A stretch of DNA of 64,000 nucleotides, taken from positions 101,116 through 165,115 of the forward strand of contig NZ_LAJB01000011.1 in assembly GCF_000970685.1 (NCBI RefSeq), written 5' to 3'. This document shows positions 16,563 to 25,664 of the stretch, in pieces. The stretch comes from Domibacillus indicus (lineage in GTDB: Bacteria > Bacillota > Bacilli > Bacillales > Domibacillaceae). The translations under genes were made by a program, and so were the position numbers. The notes below the pieces were generated by a model. It did no database searches and had not been told where the DNA came from. It saw only the letters and a list, made by a program, of their open reading frames with translations. Numbering within the stretch: the stretch's first letter is position 1; every line of letters starts with the position of its first letter.

Positions 16563-16775
16563 ATGCAAAATAAAATTAAAGAAAAACGCCTTTTTTTTCA
16601 AATCACTCAAGAAGACTTATCAACAAAATTAAATGTATCGAGACAGACCATTATTTCACTGGAAAAAGGGAAATACAAACCCTCGCTCGTGCTTGCCCAC
16701 AAACTCGCTCAAGTCTTTCGCTGTTCAATTGAAGAGCTGTTTATTTTTGAAGGAGATGAAAACATTGATGAATAA
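16563..16775 (+). CDS. Small XRE-family helix-turn-helix regulator
   Basis: 70 residues, almost entirely one HTH_3 domain: IKEKRLFFQITQEDLSTKLN then VSRQTIISLEKGKYKPSL, ending with IEELFIFEGDENIDE. Proteins of this size and shape (YozG/YvaO-like) are commonly paired with a small membrane protein, as here: the next gene overlaps its end. The tandem palindromes over its promoter suggest that it represses itself. Its signal and other targets are unknown. Confidence 0.85.
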   Translation: MQNKIKEKRLFFQITQEDLSTKLNVSRQTIISLEKGKYKPSLVLAHKLAQVFRCSIEELFIFEGDENIDE

Positions 16776-17067
16776 TTTAATTGGCTTATCCGGACTTGCC
16801 GCAGGACTGCTTATTGCCGGGATCGTTTATTTGATTAACCGCCGGATCGGCAGGAAAAAAAGATGGTTTGACGAAAGGCAGAAGGAGTTAAGCAGGAAGG
16901 CAAGAGCGGCTTCCTGGAATATTACCTTCGGAGTACTGATTATTGCATGGGCTGTTGTCATTTTTGTTGACGGTATTTCCTTTTCCTTTTTTTTAATGAC
17001 CGCACTGTATGTTGCTCACTGTATCGGTTTTTTGTTTACCTCTATTTATTACTCGCAGGATCATTAA
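16768..17067 (+). CDS. Small membrane protein paired with the XRE regulator
   Basis: About 99 residues from the ATG at 16768; TTG at 16765 or ATG at 16756 are alternatives, all behind GAAGGAG. Three hydrophobic segments: residues 3-22, about 47-67 and 70-90. Between the first two is a charged loop RRIGRKKRWFDERQKELSRK. The look resembles DUF2178/DUF3796-type proteins encoded beside small XRE regulators. It overlaps the regulator gene by 8 bases, so the two are translationally coupled. The function is unknown; a membrane-held sensor or antagonist of the regulator is an inference. Confidence 0.65.
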   Translation: MNNLIGLSGLAAGLLIAGIVYLINRRIGRKKRWFDERQKELSRKARAASWNITFGVLIIAWAVVIFVDGISFSFFLMTALYVAHCIGFLFTSIYYSQDH

Positions 17068-17182
17068 AAGCTGGCTATCTATTCGCCCGTTTAAATCCAG
17101 CATATTTGCATGTGAATAAGATGCCGGCATGATATATTGTCCAAGTATAGAAAAGGCAGCATTTACAAGCTGGCAGAAAGGA

Positions 17183-17218
17183 AAAATCACAAAAGGAAAA
17201 CCCGGGTGATTTTCTTTT
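17183..17218 (+). terminator. Terminator of the XRE/membrane protein pair
   Basis: AAAATCAC and GTGATTTT form the stem, with a 15-base loop and CTTTTAT after it, about 115 bases past the membrane protein stop. Confidence 0.5.
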
Positions 17219-17288
17219 ATACATTAAAAGGGGAATGGCAGAAAAACCTCTTTATATTTCTTTCTTTTTTAGAAAAACAACGGGCGGA

Positions 17289-17345
17289 GGGCTGCCGGCG
17301 GAAACTTCCGCAGGACGAGCGGACAGGTGAAGCAGACGGCAGCCC
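17289..17345. repeat. Nested hairpin element, possibly a repeat relic
   Basis: Outer arms GGGCTGCCG and CGGCAGCCC (9 bp, perfect) enclose a second hairpin GCGGAA-AC-TTCCGC (17298-17311). The inner text (CTTCCGCAGGACGAGCGGAC) recalls the Bacillaceae dispersed repeats. The rest of this 375-base gap (17068-17441) apart from the terminator holds nothing I recognise. Confidence 0.4.
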
Positions 17346-17441
17346 TTGACATTGCTCTTCAAAAAACGTTTGTTTCTGGCTAGTAGAAAACTACTTTTCG
17401 GCTGAGAAATCCCTTCTCTTCTTTTCGTCTTTAAAATATTT

Positions 17442-17804
17442 TCATAAAAAGATAAAGGTGACATACAGGCCAAAAATAATCATGGTCACGGCAATAATGC
17501 CGGTCAGAACCAAAATGCTGTTTTTCTCCGGCTTAAACACTTCGTTATCAATCGTTTTGCTTTTCGCAAAGTAGCTGTATGTTGAAAAGCCAATGACAAA
17601 AAGGCCTGAAATGACAGCGATGATCCCAACCACATTGGCCGCCAAATCCGCTTTAGCAGAATGCTGGGGGAGAAAATTAAAATGAAGGTTAATAACAAGA
17701 AACCCAATTCCAATAATGGCGATCGCCGTCCGTACCCAGGCAAGGTAGGTTCGTTCATTCGCTAAATGCTGCTGAATAAATTTAGAGCTTTTTGTTTTTT
17801 CCAT
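17442..17804 (-). CDS. DUF202 (YidH-type) membrane protein
   Basis: 120 residues. The family signature LANERTYLAWVRTAIAIIG near residues 14-32 leads into the first membrane helix; helices two and three are near 55-77 and 97-118. DUF202 proteins are short integral membrane proteins of unknown function, found alone or in pairs; here it is alone. The ATG follows GAGGTGAG. Nothing in the neighbours points to a role. Confidence 0.8.
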   Translation of the reverse strand: MEKTKSSKFIQQHLANERTYLAWVRTAIAIIGIGFLVINLHFNFLPQHSAKADLAANVVGIIAVISGLFVIGFSTYSYFAKSKTIDNEVFKPEKNSILVLTGIIAVTMIIFGLYVTFIFL

Positions 17805-17980
17805 TCTCTCACCTCTTTTAAAAAATACCCCATCATTATTAAATAGAAAGAATCCTGTTTATACTATACTCATTACCCTGAAACATAGGGAACATTTCTC
17901 AAAAAAAGAAAGATCATTAACGAATCCCGTCATATCCTTTATAATAGGAATGGATTATGCGAAAAGGAAGGTGAGCAGCT

Positions 17981-18892
17981 ATCGATGCGCTGCAAATTGC
18001 AAACGACTTAAAGAAACAGATTGATGAACAATCTGTGTATTCAATGTTTCCACTCTGTAAACATACGTATACAAAAACAGGCGGAACAGCGGATGTTTTT
18101 GTGAAGCCTAAACATATAGACGACTTACAAACAGTTATCAAATATGCGAAAGAAAACAAGACACCCCTGACTATTTTAGGCAATGGATCAAATGTGCTTG
18201 TTCGGGATAAAGGGCTGCGCGGCATTGTCATTGCCCTGGAATATTTTGACCAAATTCACGTTGACGGAACTTCCATTACAGCCGGAAGCGGCGCAAAGAT
18301 TATTGATGTTTCCCGCACAGCTCTTGATCATCATTTAACGGGACTTGAATTTGCATGCGGTATTCCCGGCTCAGTCGGTGGAGCCCTTGTTATGAATGCA
18401 GGAGCCTATGGGGGAGAAACATCGAATGTCTTAACGAAGGCGGTTGTCCTTTCCTATGAAGGCGAGCTGATAACGTTAAAAGAAGACGACTTTCATTTTG
18501 GCTATCGCAAAAGTGTGTTTACAGAAAAAGATTATATTATTTTAGAGGCTGTTTTTGAGCTAAAGCCTGGAAACTATGAGGAAATTAAAGAAGCGATGGA
18601 CACGTTTACTGCTCTTCGCGAATCTAAACAGCCGCTGGAATACCCTTCATGCGGAAGTGTTTTCAAACGCCCGGCCGGATACTTCGCTGGAAAACTCATC
18701 CAGGACAGCGGCCTCCAGGGAACCCGTATCGGCGGCGCTGAAATTTCTACTAAGCATGCGGGCTTTATTGTTAATGTAGATAGCGCTTCTTCAAGCGATT
18801 ATTTGCATCTGATCCGTCATGCACAAAAAACCGTATATGAAAAATTCGGCGTTCAGCTGGAAACAGAAGTGAAAATTATCGGTGAAGAATAA
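17981..18892 (+). CDS. murB: UDP-N-acetylenolpyruvoylglucosamine reductase, apparent AUC start
   Basis: The product reduces UDP-GlcNAc-enolpyruvate to UDP-MurNAc, the second committed step of peptidoglycan synthesis, with FAD and NADPH. FAD-binding fold: TKTGGTADVFV, TILGNGSNVLVRDKGLRGIV; C-terminal domain: PSCGSVFKRP, AGKLIQDSGLQG, KHAGFIVN. There is no Tyr loop of the type I enzymes, so it is type II. The frame is open back to a TGA at 17972, and no ATG, GTG or TTG lies in the expected place. The only codon 7 bases after the ribosome site AAGGTGA is ATC at 17981, giving 303 residues and the usual leader of about 27 residues before HTYTKTGG. The GTG at 18035 and ATG at 18044 have no ribosome site. 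Confidence 0.85.
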   Translation: MDALQIANDLKKQIDEQSVYSMFPLCKHTYTKTGGTADVFVKPKHIDDLQTVIKYAKENKTPLTILGNGSNVLVRDKGLRGIVIALEYFDQIHVDGTSITAGSGAKIIDVSRTALDHHLTGLEFACGIPGSVGGALVMNAGAYGGETSNVLTKAVVLSYEGELITLKEDDFHFGYRKSVFTEKDYIILEAVFELKPGNYEEIKEAMDTFTALRESKQPLEYPSCGSVFKRPAGYFAGKLIQDSGLQGTRIGGAEISTKHAGFIVNVDSASSSDYLHLIRHAQKTVYEKFGVQLETEVKIIGEE

Positions 18893-18900
18893 GCAAAAAA

Positions 18901-18927
18901 GCCGCTTTCTTTTATAACAAAGCGGCT
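18901..18927 (+). terminator. Terminator of murB
   Basis: GCCGCTTT and AAAGCGGC form the stem, followed by seven T residues, between murB and the RpiR gene. Confidence 0.85.
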
Positions 18928-18951
18928 TTTTTTATAGGAGAAGATACCGGA

Positions 18952-19686
18952 GTGTTTACAAATGAAATGATTGCTTCTTTCAATGAGCTTGAAACCGCTG
19001 TATATCAATACATTTCAAAAAACAGCCATAAAGTGATTTATATGCGTATCCGTGAGCTGGCAGCCGAAACACATGTCTCCACTGCCACCATTTTACGCTT
19101 CTGCCGAAAAGCAGGCTGTGATGGATTTTCTGAATTTAAGGTAAGGCTGAAGCTTCATTTACAAGAAGATGGCCAAAAGCATCTGAAAAGCATGAACCAT
19201 TCGGTCACAGAATTTTTTGAGCGAACGCTGAATGGTCCTATTGAAGAACATATCTCAGAAGCGGCACGTATTATGGAAGCAGCAGACAGTATTATTTTTA
19301 TTGGCATTGGCAGCTCCGGCATTTTGGCGGAATACGGCGCCCGCTATTTTTCCAGCCTGGGAAAGCTGGCTTTGTACATAAAAGACCCTCACTACCCAAT
19401 CCATACAGATTTCCTTCAAAACAGCGCAACCGTTGTTTTATCTGTTTCCGGTGAAAATGATTATACAGTCCGGCACGCACACCAGATGCGTGAAGCAGGA
19501 AGCGTTGTAATCAGTATTACAAACAATAAGCATTGTACCGTGGCTAAAATTTCCGATTTGAATCTCTCTTATTATGTTTCAGAAGAGCGTTTCGAAGAAT
19601 CCAATATTACCACCCAGGTACCTGTTGTTTATATTCTTGAATCACTTGCCCGGGAAATATACCGGCTGTCCCGGCAAAAACAATAA
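18952..19686 (+). CDS. RpiR-family transcription regulator (HTH-SIS)
   Basis: 244 residues starting at GTG after ATAGGAG. The N-terminal RpiR helix-turn-helix covers about residues 1-75 (MRIRELAAETHVSTATILRF near 31-50). A SIS sugar-phosphate-binding domain follows (SIIFIGIGSSGILAEYGARY near 112-131, VVLSVSGENDYTV near 161). RpiR regulators respond to phosphosugars. It converges on the 6-phospho-beta-glucosidase gene with 38 bases and one shared terminator between them, so it may control beta-glucoside use. That link is by position only. Confidence 0.85.
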   Translation: MFTNEMIASFNELETAVYQYISKNSHKVIYMRIRELAAETHVSTATILRFCRKAGCDGFSEFKVRLKLHLQEDGQKHLKSMNHSVTEFFERTLNGPIEEHISEAARIMEAADSIIFIGIGSSGILAEYGARYFSSLGKLALYIKDPHYPIHTDFLQNSATVVLSVSGENDYTVRHAHQMREAGSVVISITNNKHCTVAKISDLNLSYYVSEERFEESNITTQVPVVYILESLAREIYRLSRQKQ

Positions 19687-19690
19687 AAAA

Positions 19691-19714
19691 CGGATTGCGC
19701 CTGAAAGCAATCCG
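19691..19714. terminator. Shared bidirectional terminator of the RpiR and GH1 genes
   Basis: CGGATTGC and GCAATCCG with A-run before and T-run after lie between two convergent stops. Confidence 0.85.
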
Positions 19715-19724
19715 TTTTTTAAAA

Positions 19725-21206
<1,482 letters not shown>

Positions 21207-21344
21207 CTATATTTTATTCTTATCCTAGCGTGTACCAATTTCCCGGTAAATAAAAGACACTGATTTTGTCCGGTATAACGTGAATTGAAACTTGTTACTC
21301 TGTTGTTCCGCCCTGTTACTTCCTTTTTTTTAAATATCAAAAAA

Positions 21345-21372
21345 GCGGCCTGCCTTAAACACAGCAGACCGC
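21345..21372 (-). terminator. Terminator of the degenerate NlpC/P60 gene
   Basis: GCGGCCTGC and GCAGACCGC pair with one mismatch, with T-runs on both sides, just past the stop of the minus-strand gene. Confidence 0.7.
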
Positions 21373-21420
21373 TTTTTTACCCGTACAGCATATTCCCTCA
21401 TTTTAGCGAAGCATGGGTTT

Positions 21421-21897
21421 TTATTTTATAATTCGCTTTGCTCCTATATACCGGTCCTGCCAGTACTTATCACTCATTTTTACGGCTTTTACTCCTTTGG
21501 AGGTTGCGCCGATAAAGGTCCCGTTTTTATCATAGATACCCACAAACGATACTTTTCCTTTCACGCCGGTTGCATAAAAAACCAGGTCTCCTGCTTTTAA
21601 TTCTTTTTTGCTAACCGCTTTTCCTATTTTGTACTGTTCTGTGCTTGTACGCGGAATAGCCATTTTGGCTGACGCCGTTTTGTACACATATTGGGTAAAG
21701 CCGCTTGCATCAAATCCTTTTGGGGTTGTCCCGCCATATTTATAAGGGGTTCCCACATACCTGCCGGCTGTGGCCGCAGCTTCCTCCCCATAATTAATCG
21801 ATGCAGACGCATTTGAAACCGGGCCAAACAGAAATGCCGCTGCCAGAGACAAAATTGCAAAAGCCGCTGCTGCCCATTTTACACCTGACAAATTCAT
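21421..21897 (-). CDS. Secreted NlpC/P60-fold protein lacking the catalytic residues
   Basis: About 158 residues from the ATG at 21897 behind GGAGGAAG. A signal peptide (KWAAAAFAILSLAAAFLFG, cut near ASA) is followed by one NlpC/P60 domain and nothing else. The domain is well kept (TPYKYGGTTPKGF, AGDLVFYATG, YWQDRYIGAKR) and aligns with the active paralog at 15218-16240, but the catalytic cysteine is alanine (FDASGF, residue 64), the histidine is phenylalanine (VSFVGIY, residue 118) and the third polar residue is glycine (FIGATS). It should therefore not cut peptidoglycan; a binding or regulatory role is inferred. The frame is intact and has its own ribosome site and terminator, so it is not an ordinary pseudogene. 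Confidence 0.85.
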   Translation of the reverse strand: MNLSGVKWAAAAFAILSLAAAFLFGPVSNASASINYGEEAAATAGRYVGTPYKYGGTTPKGFDASGFTQYVYKTASAKMAIPRTSTEQYKIGKAVSKKELKAGDLVFYATGVKGKVSFVGIYDKNGTFIGATSKGVKAVKMSDKYWQDRYIGAKRIIK

Positions 21898-22062
21898 AAC
21901 CACTTTTCTTCCTCCTCGATTTGAAAAATAAACCACAAAGATAAATATATGAGCCTTGCTTTTAAACATTCTTAAAAAATTTTTTTGTTGGCTAATTTAG
22001 TGAAGCAAACGCTGGAAGCGCCAGAATATAAAAAAGCATGGACAGCGCCCATGCTTTTTCTT

Positions 22063-22572
22063 TTATTTATTTGTATTATAAAACTCTGCCGGTATGGAAG
22101 CGAAATGCCGCCGGTGATAAAGCATCGGATCTTTATCGGCGTTAATCTGGATATCGTCTACTTCCCCAATCAAAATTGTATGGTCCCCTGCTTCAACTGT
22201 TTTGAATGTGTTACACTGCAGCACAGCAAACGCGCCTTCGATAATCGGCAGATTGTATTCTGGTGAAAAAGACCATTTACAGGTGCTGAAGCGGTCCACG
22301 CCTTTTGTGGCAAACGTCATACAAAGATCCTGCTGGTCCCCGGCCAGAATATGGACCGCGAATTTTCCGCTTTTTACAAACTCTTGAATGGTTGACACTT
22401 TATGATCAATCGACCATAGAATTAAAAGCGGGTCCAGTGAGACGGACGCAAATGAATTAACGGTTAGTCCTACTGGCTCGCCGTTAGCAGCTGCTGTTGT
22501 TACAACAGTAACACCTGTCGGGTAATTGCCCATTGCTTCTTTAAATAACTGCTGTTTTTGCTCGCCTGCCAT
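22063..22572 (-). CDS. Flavin reductase family protein (HpaC/DIM6-type)
   Basis: About 169 residues from the ATG at 22572, which follows AAAGGGGGAG. The flavin_reduct split-barrel is visible: NYPTGVTVVTT near 15, GLTVNSFASVSLDPLLILWS near 32-51, GKFAVHILAG near 70, GDHTILIGEVDDI near 130. Such enzymes reduce FMN or FAD with NAD(P)H for a partner monooxygenase. No monooxygenase gene is nearby. Single gene. Confidence 0.8.
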   Translation of the reverse strand: MAGEQKQQLFKEAMGNYPTGVTVVTTAAANGEPVGLTVNSFASVSLDPLLILWSIDHKVSTIQEFVKSGKFAVHILAGDQQDLCMTFATKGVDRFSTCKWSFSPEYNLPIIEGAFAVLQCNTFKTVEAGDHTILIGEVDDIQINADKDPMLYHRRHFASIPAEFYNTNK

Positions 22573-22650
22573 TTTTTCTCCCCCTTTAGTAACTGATCTT
22601 CTTTTATCGTATCGCGCCTCTGGATTTTTTACCACTTTTGAACAAAAAAA

Positions 22651-22672
22651 CTGTTTCTTATTAAGAAAACAG
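22651..22672 (-). terminator. Terminator-like hairpin next to repeat copy A
   Basis: On the minus strand CTGTTTTCTTAA...GAAACAG is followed by seven T residues. No gene ends just before it: the thiolase operon has its own terminator at 22925-22947. It lies 5' of the flavin reductase and immediately beside the dispersed repeat, and may belong to it. Confidence 0.5.
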
Positions 22673-22673
22673 C

Positions 22674-22775
22674 TTTTTGGGGCGGAATATGCTGTTTAGA
22701 GGCAAAATTCATGACGCCTCGGGCGGTAAAATATTTTTTCCGCCCCGGCCAGAGAAGAAACCGGCCCAAACACTT
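22674..22775. repeat. Dispersed repeat family 2, copy A
   Basis: TTGGGGCGGAATAT..., then GACGCC-TCGGG-CGGTAAAATATTTTTTCCGCCCC, GGCC, and later CCGGCCC. The same order of words occurs at 38033-38140 (copy B). GGGGCGG and CCGCCCC could pair across about 60 bases. The rest of the 385-base gap between the thiolase and flavin reductase genes holds no gene I can support. Confidence 0.5.
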
Positions 22776-22924
22776 CATCTCCCACTTATCTTTTCAGCCT
22801 GGCTGTGCATCCAGCACACCCCTTCCTTTTTGTTAGTTATTCAAATTCGAGTTAAATATGATAAGATTCTTCATCGGCGTCAGGGCTTTAATTTAAATCA
22901 AATTGAAATGCTTTGAATAGAAAA

Positions 22925-22947
22925 GCTGTCTCAGCCATTGAGACAGC
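22925..22947 (-). terminator. Terminator of the scoA-scoB-thiolase operon
   Basis: GCTGTCTC and GAGACAGC form the stem with a T-rich run on the minus strand, 10 bases past the thiolase stop. Confidence 0.75.
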
Positions 22948-22956
22948 CCGCTTTAA

Positions 22957-24138
22957 TTATTTTACTTCAATCATAATTGCATCTCCCTGGCCGCTTCCGG
23001 AACAGATTGCCGCGATACCAATCCCTCCACCACGGCGCCGAAGTTCATAGGCGAGTGTCAGAATGATGCGTGCGCCGCTTGCACCAATCGGGTGCCCAAA
23101 CGCGACCGCGCCGCCGTTAACGTTTACTTTTTCAGGGTCAAGACCGGCAATTTTGCTGCTGGCGAGAGCTACTGCCGCAAAAGCCTCATTTATTTCAAAC
23201 AACTCAATTTCCTCTGCAGTTTTTCCTGTTTTCTTTAAAATTTCATTAATGACAAGTCCGGGAGTCTGCGGAAATCTTTCCGCTTCAACGGCTACTTCAG
23301 CATGGGCAAGTATTGTTGCTAAAAACGGTTTTCCTTCCTTTTGGGCCCGTTCATCACTCATTAAGACGAGAGCAGCTGCCCCGTCATTCACACCGGGCGC
23401 ATTTCCTGCAGTGATCGTCCCGTCTTTGCCAAAGGCAGGGCGCAGCTTTGCGAGAGCTTCCTGTGTAGTATCTCTCCGCGGCGCTTCATCTTGATCAACG
23501 ATAATCGGATCTCCTTTGCGCTGCGGCACCTGAACCGGCACAATCTCTTCTGCCATCGTTCCGTTTTCAATAGCCATGATGGCACGCTGATGGCTCCTGG
23601 CCGCCCAATTGTCCTGGTCTTCACGTGTCAGTTCCAGTTCTTCCGCCGTCGCATTTCCGTACGTGCCCATATGCACACCTGTAAAGCTGCATGACAGCCC
23701 ATCATGTATCATTAAATCTATCATTGGCACATCCCCCATACGGGCACCCCATCTTGCTTTAGCTGTTCCGTACGGTACATTGGACATTGATTCCATGCCG
23801 CCGGCCAGAATAACTTCTTCATCGCCGCTCCGGATAATCTGGTCAGCTATCGTTACACTTCGAAGGCCTGATGCACACACTTTATTGATTGTTTCCGTTT
23901 TAATTCCCCAGGAAATACCCGCTTCACGGGCTGCTTGCCGTGAAGGAATCTGTCCCTGGCCAGCCTGAAGAACATTGCCAAAAATGATTTCACCCAGCTG
24001 TTCCGGCTTTACGCCCGCCCGCTTCATTGCTTCTTTCATGGCAATGCCGCCCAGCTGTGCGGCTGTTAATGGGGCAAGTGCTCCTCCGAACTTGCCCACC
24101 GGTGTGCGTGCTCCTTCAAGAATGACTGTTTTTGCCAC
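22957..24138 (-). CDS. Acetyl-CoA C-acetyltransferase (thiolase II)
   Basis: 393 residues. It would split acetoacetyl-CoA, made by the CoA-transferase encoded upstream, into two acetyl-CoA. Motifs: nucleophilic cysteine in NKVCASGLRS near 88, GGMESMSNVPY near 117, NGGAVAFGHPIGASGARI near 345, and second cysteine in AAICSGSGQGDA near 379. The start abuts the scoB stop directly. The set thiolase plus SCOT-type transferase points to acetoacetate or 3-hydroxybutyrate use rather than fatty-acid oxidation. Confidence 0.9.
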   Translation of the reverse strand: MAKTVILEGARTPVGKFGGALAPLTAAQLGGIAMKEAMKRAGVKPEQLGEIIFGNVLQAGQGQIPSRQAAREAGISWGIKTETINKVCASGLRSVTIADQIIRSGDEEVILAGGMESMSNVPYGTAKARWGARMGDVPMIDLMIHDGLSCSFTGVHMGTYGNATAEELELTREDQDNWAARSHQRAIMAIENGTMAEEIVPVQVPQRKGDPIIVDQDEAPRRDTTQEALAKLRPAFGKDGTITAGNAPGVNDGAAALVLMSDERAQKEGKPFLATILAHAEVAVEAERFPQTPGLVINEILKKTGKTAEEIELFEINEAFAAVALASSKIAGLDPEKVNVNGGAVAFGHPIGASGARIILTLAYELRRRGGGIGIAAICSGSGQGDAIMIEVK

Positions 24139-24792
24139 TTATTTCACCTCCGCGAATTCTGGTGCCACTGTAAAGGAAGCCGCTGTTTTCTCTTTTACTT
24201 CTTCAATCGTAATTCCTTCCATCGTTTCAATAAGCATCATGCCTTTATCGGTGAAATCAAAAACAGCAAGGTCGGTAATCAGGCGGTGCACAACTCCCTG
24301 CCCCGTTAACGGCAGCGAGCATTCTTTTTTTATTTTCGATTCGCCGTGTTTGTTTACATGCTCCATAATAACGACGACCCGTTTGGCGCCATTTACTAAA
24401 TCCATTGCGCCGCCCATGCCTTTCACCATTTTCCCCGGTATCATCCAGTTGGCAAGATCCGCTGTTTCGGACACTTCCATGCCCCCCAAAATAGCGAGGT
24501 CAATATGCCCTCCCCGGATCATTGCAAATGATTCTGCACTGTCAAAAAACGAAGAACCCGGCATCGTAGTAATCGTTTCTTTGCCAGCGTTAATCAAGTC
24601 TGGGTCCTCTTTGCCTTCAACTGGATACGGACCAATGCCGAGCAGCCCATTTTCCGATTGAAGCAGCACATTAAAGTCAGCTGGAATTTCATTTGCAACC
24701 AGGGTCGGCATCCCAATACCAAGGTTGACATTCATGCCGTCCTGAATTTCTTTTACCGCCCGCTTCACAATTGCTATCCGCTTATCCTTCAT
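24139..24792 (-). CDS. scoB: 3-oxoacid CoA-transferase subunit B
   Basis: 217 residues. Subunit B of the SCOT-type transferase moves CoA from succinyl-CoA to acetoacetate. The catalytic glutamate lies in [13 protein letters not shown] near residue 46; other family blocks are [18 protein letters not shown] near 20-37 and [14 protein letters not shown] near 95. The gene is 17 bases behind scoA and directly abuts the thiolase gene. Confidence 0.9.
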   Translation of the reverse strand: MKDKRIAIVKRAVKEIQDGMNVNLGIGMPTLVANEIPADFNVLLQSENGLLGIGPYPVEGKEDPDLINAGKETITTMPGSSFFDSAESFAMIRGGHIDLAILGGMEVSETADLANWMIPGKMVKGMGGAMDLVNGAKRVVVIMEHVNKHGESKIKKECSLPLTGQGVVHRLITDLAVFDFTDKGMMLIETMEGITIEEVKEKTAASFTVAPEFAEVK

Positions 24793-24809
24793 TAATAATC
24801 CGCTCCTTT

Positions 24810-25508
24810 TTAGCGAGCCGTGACAACCGTCCGGCGTTCGATTCGTTTTTGATAATCAGTCCCTAAAAGCAGCCTTTGAACATAAATGCCTGGTGTATGA
24901 ATTTCATCCGGGTCCAGTTCGCCCGGCTCGACAATTTCCTCTGCTTCCGCAATCGTAATTTTGCCTGCCATTGCTGCAAGAGGATTGAAATTGCGGGACG
25001 TCTTCCGGAAAACAAGATTTCCAAGTGTATCCGCCTTCCATGCCTTTACAAAAGCAAAATCCGCCGTAATTCCTTTTTCAAGCAAATATGTTTTCCCATC
25101 AAATTTCTTCGTTTCTTTTCCTTCCGCAATCGGTGTGCCAACCCCCGTCGCCGTATAAAACCCCGGGATTCCCGCCCCTCCTGCACGCATCCGCTCAGCC
25201 AGCGTTCCCTGCGGTGTTAATTCCACTTCCAGCTCACCGTTTAAAAACTGCTGTTCAAAAATTTTGTTTTCTCCCACATAGGAGGACACCATTTTTTTGA
25301 TTTGTTTATTGGCTAGAAGCAGCCCGAGCCCCCAGTTATCCACTCCGCAATTATTGCTGTAAATTGTTAAATCCTTTGTTCCTTGCTCACAGAGCGCTTG
25401 AATCGCTTTTTCCGGAATACCGCACAAACCGAACCCCCCGACAGCAATAGAAGCTCCATCCCTAATGTCTGAAACCGCTTTCGGAAATGATGACATCACT
25501 TTGCTCAT
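24810..25508 (-). CDS. scoA: 3-oxoacid CoA-transferase subunit A
   Basis: 232 residues, with the CoA-binding signature [16 protein letters not shown] near 23-38 and [14 protein letters not shown] near 52. It pairs with the next gene (scoB) to form the heteromeric enzyme. First gene of the operon; divergent from the LysR regulator gene with a 150-base control region between. The ATG follows AAAGGGGAACAGGGC. Confidence 0.9.
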   Translation of the reverse strand: MSKVMSSFPKAVSDIRDGASIAVGGFGLCGIPEKAIQALCEQGTKDLTIYSNNCGVDNWGLGLLLANKQIKKMVSSYVGENKIFEQQFLNGELEVELTPQGTLAERMRAGGAGIPGFYTATGVGTPIAEGKETKKFDGKTYLLEKGITADFAFVKAWKADTLGNLVFRKTSRNFNPLAAMAGKITIAEAEEIVEPGELDPDEIHTPGIYVQRLLLGTDYQKRIERRTVVTAR

Positions 25509-25582
25509 GCCCTGTTCCCCTTTCAGTTATTTTCTTATGTAAGAGTTTACATCCAGAGAATATATAAGTAAAATACATAAAT

Positions 25583-25612
25583 AGAATAAACTTTATTCTG
25601 TTAAAGAATAAA
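25583..25612. promoter_or_regulatory. Putative LysR-regulator operator between scoA and the regulator gene
   Basis: A perfect 8-1-8 inverted repeat AGAATAAA-C-TTTATTCT (25583-25599) is followed after five bases by a third AGAATAAA (25605-25612). It lies in the middle of the divergent region, as expected for LysR activators. Assignment by position. Confidence 0.55.
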
Positions 25613-25664
25613 TTAACATACCCACAAAGTCTTTCGCTTTTTAAGGGGATAAGGAGTGATTGTA

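Noticed and set aside
17137..17349. Open frame of 70 codons between the XRE pair and DUF202
   Set aside because: It runs through a terminator and the nested hairpin; no ribosome site.
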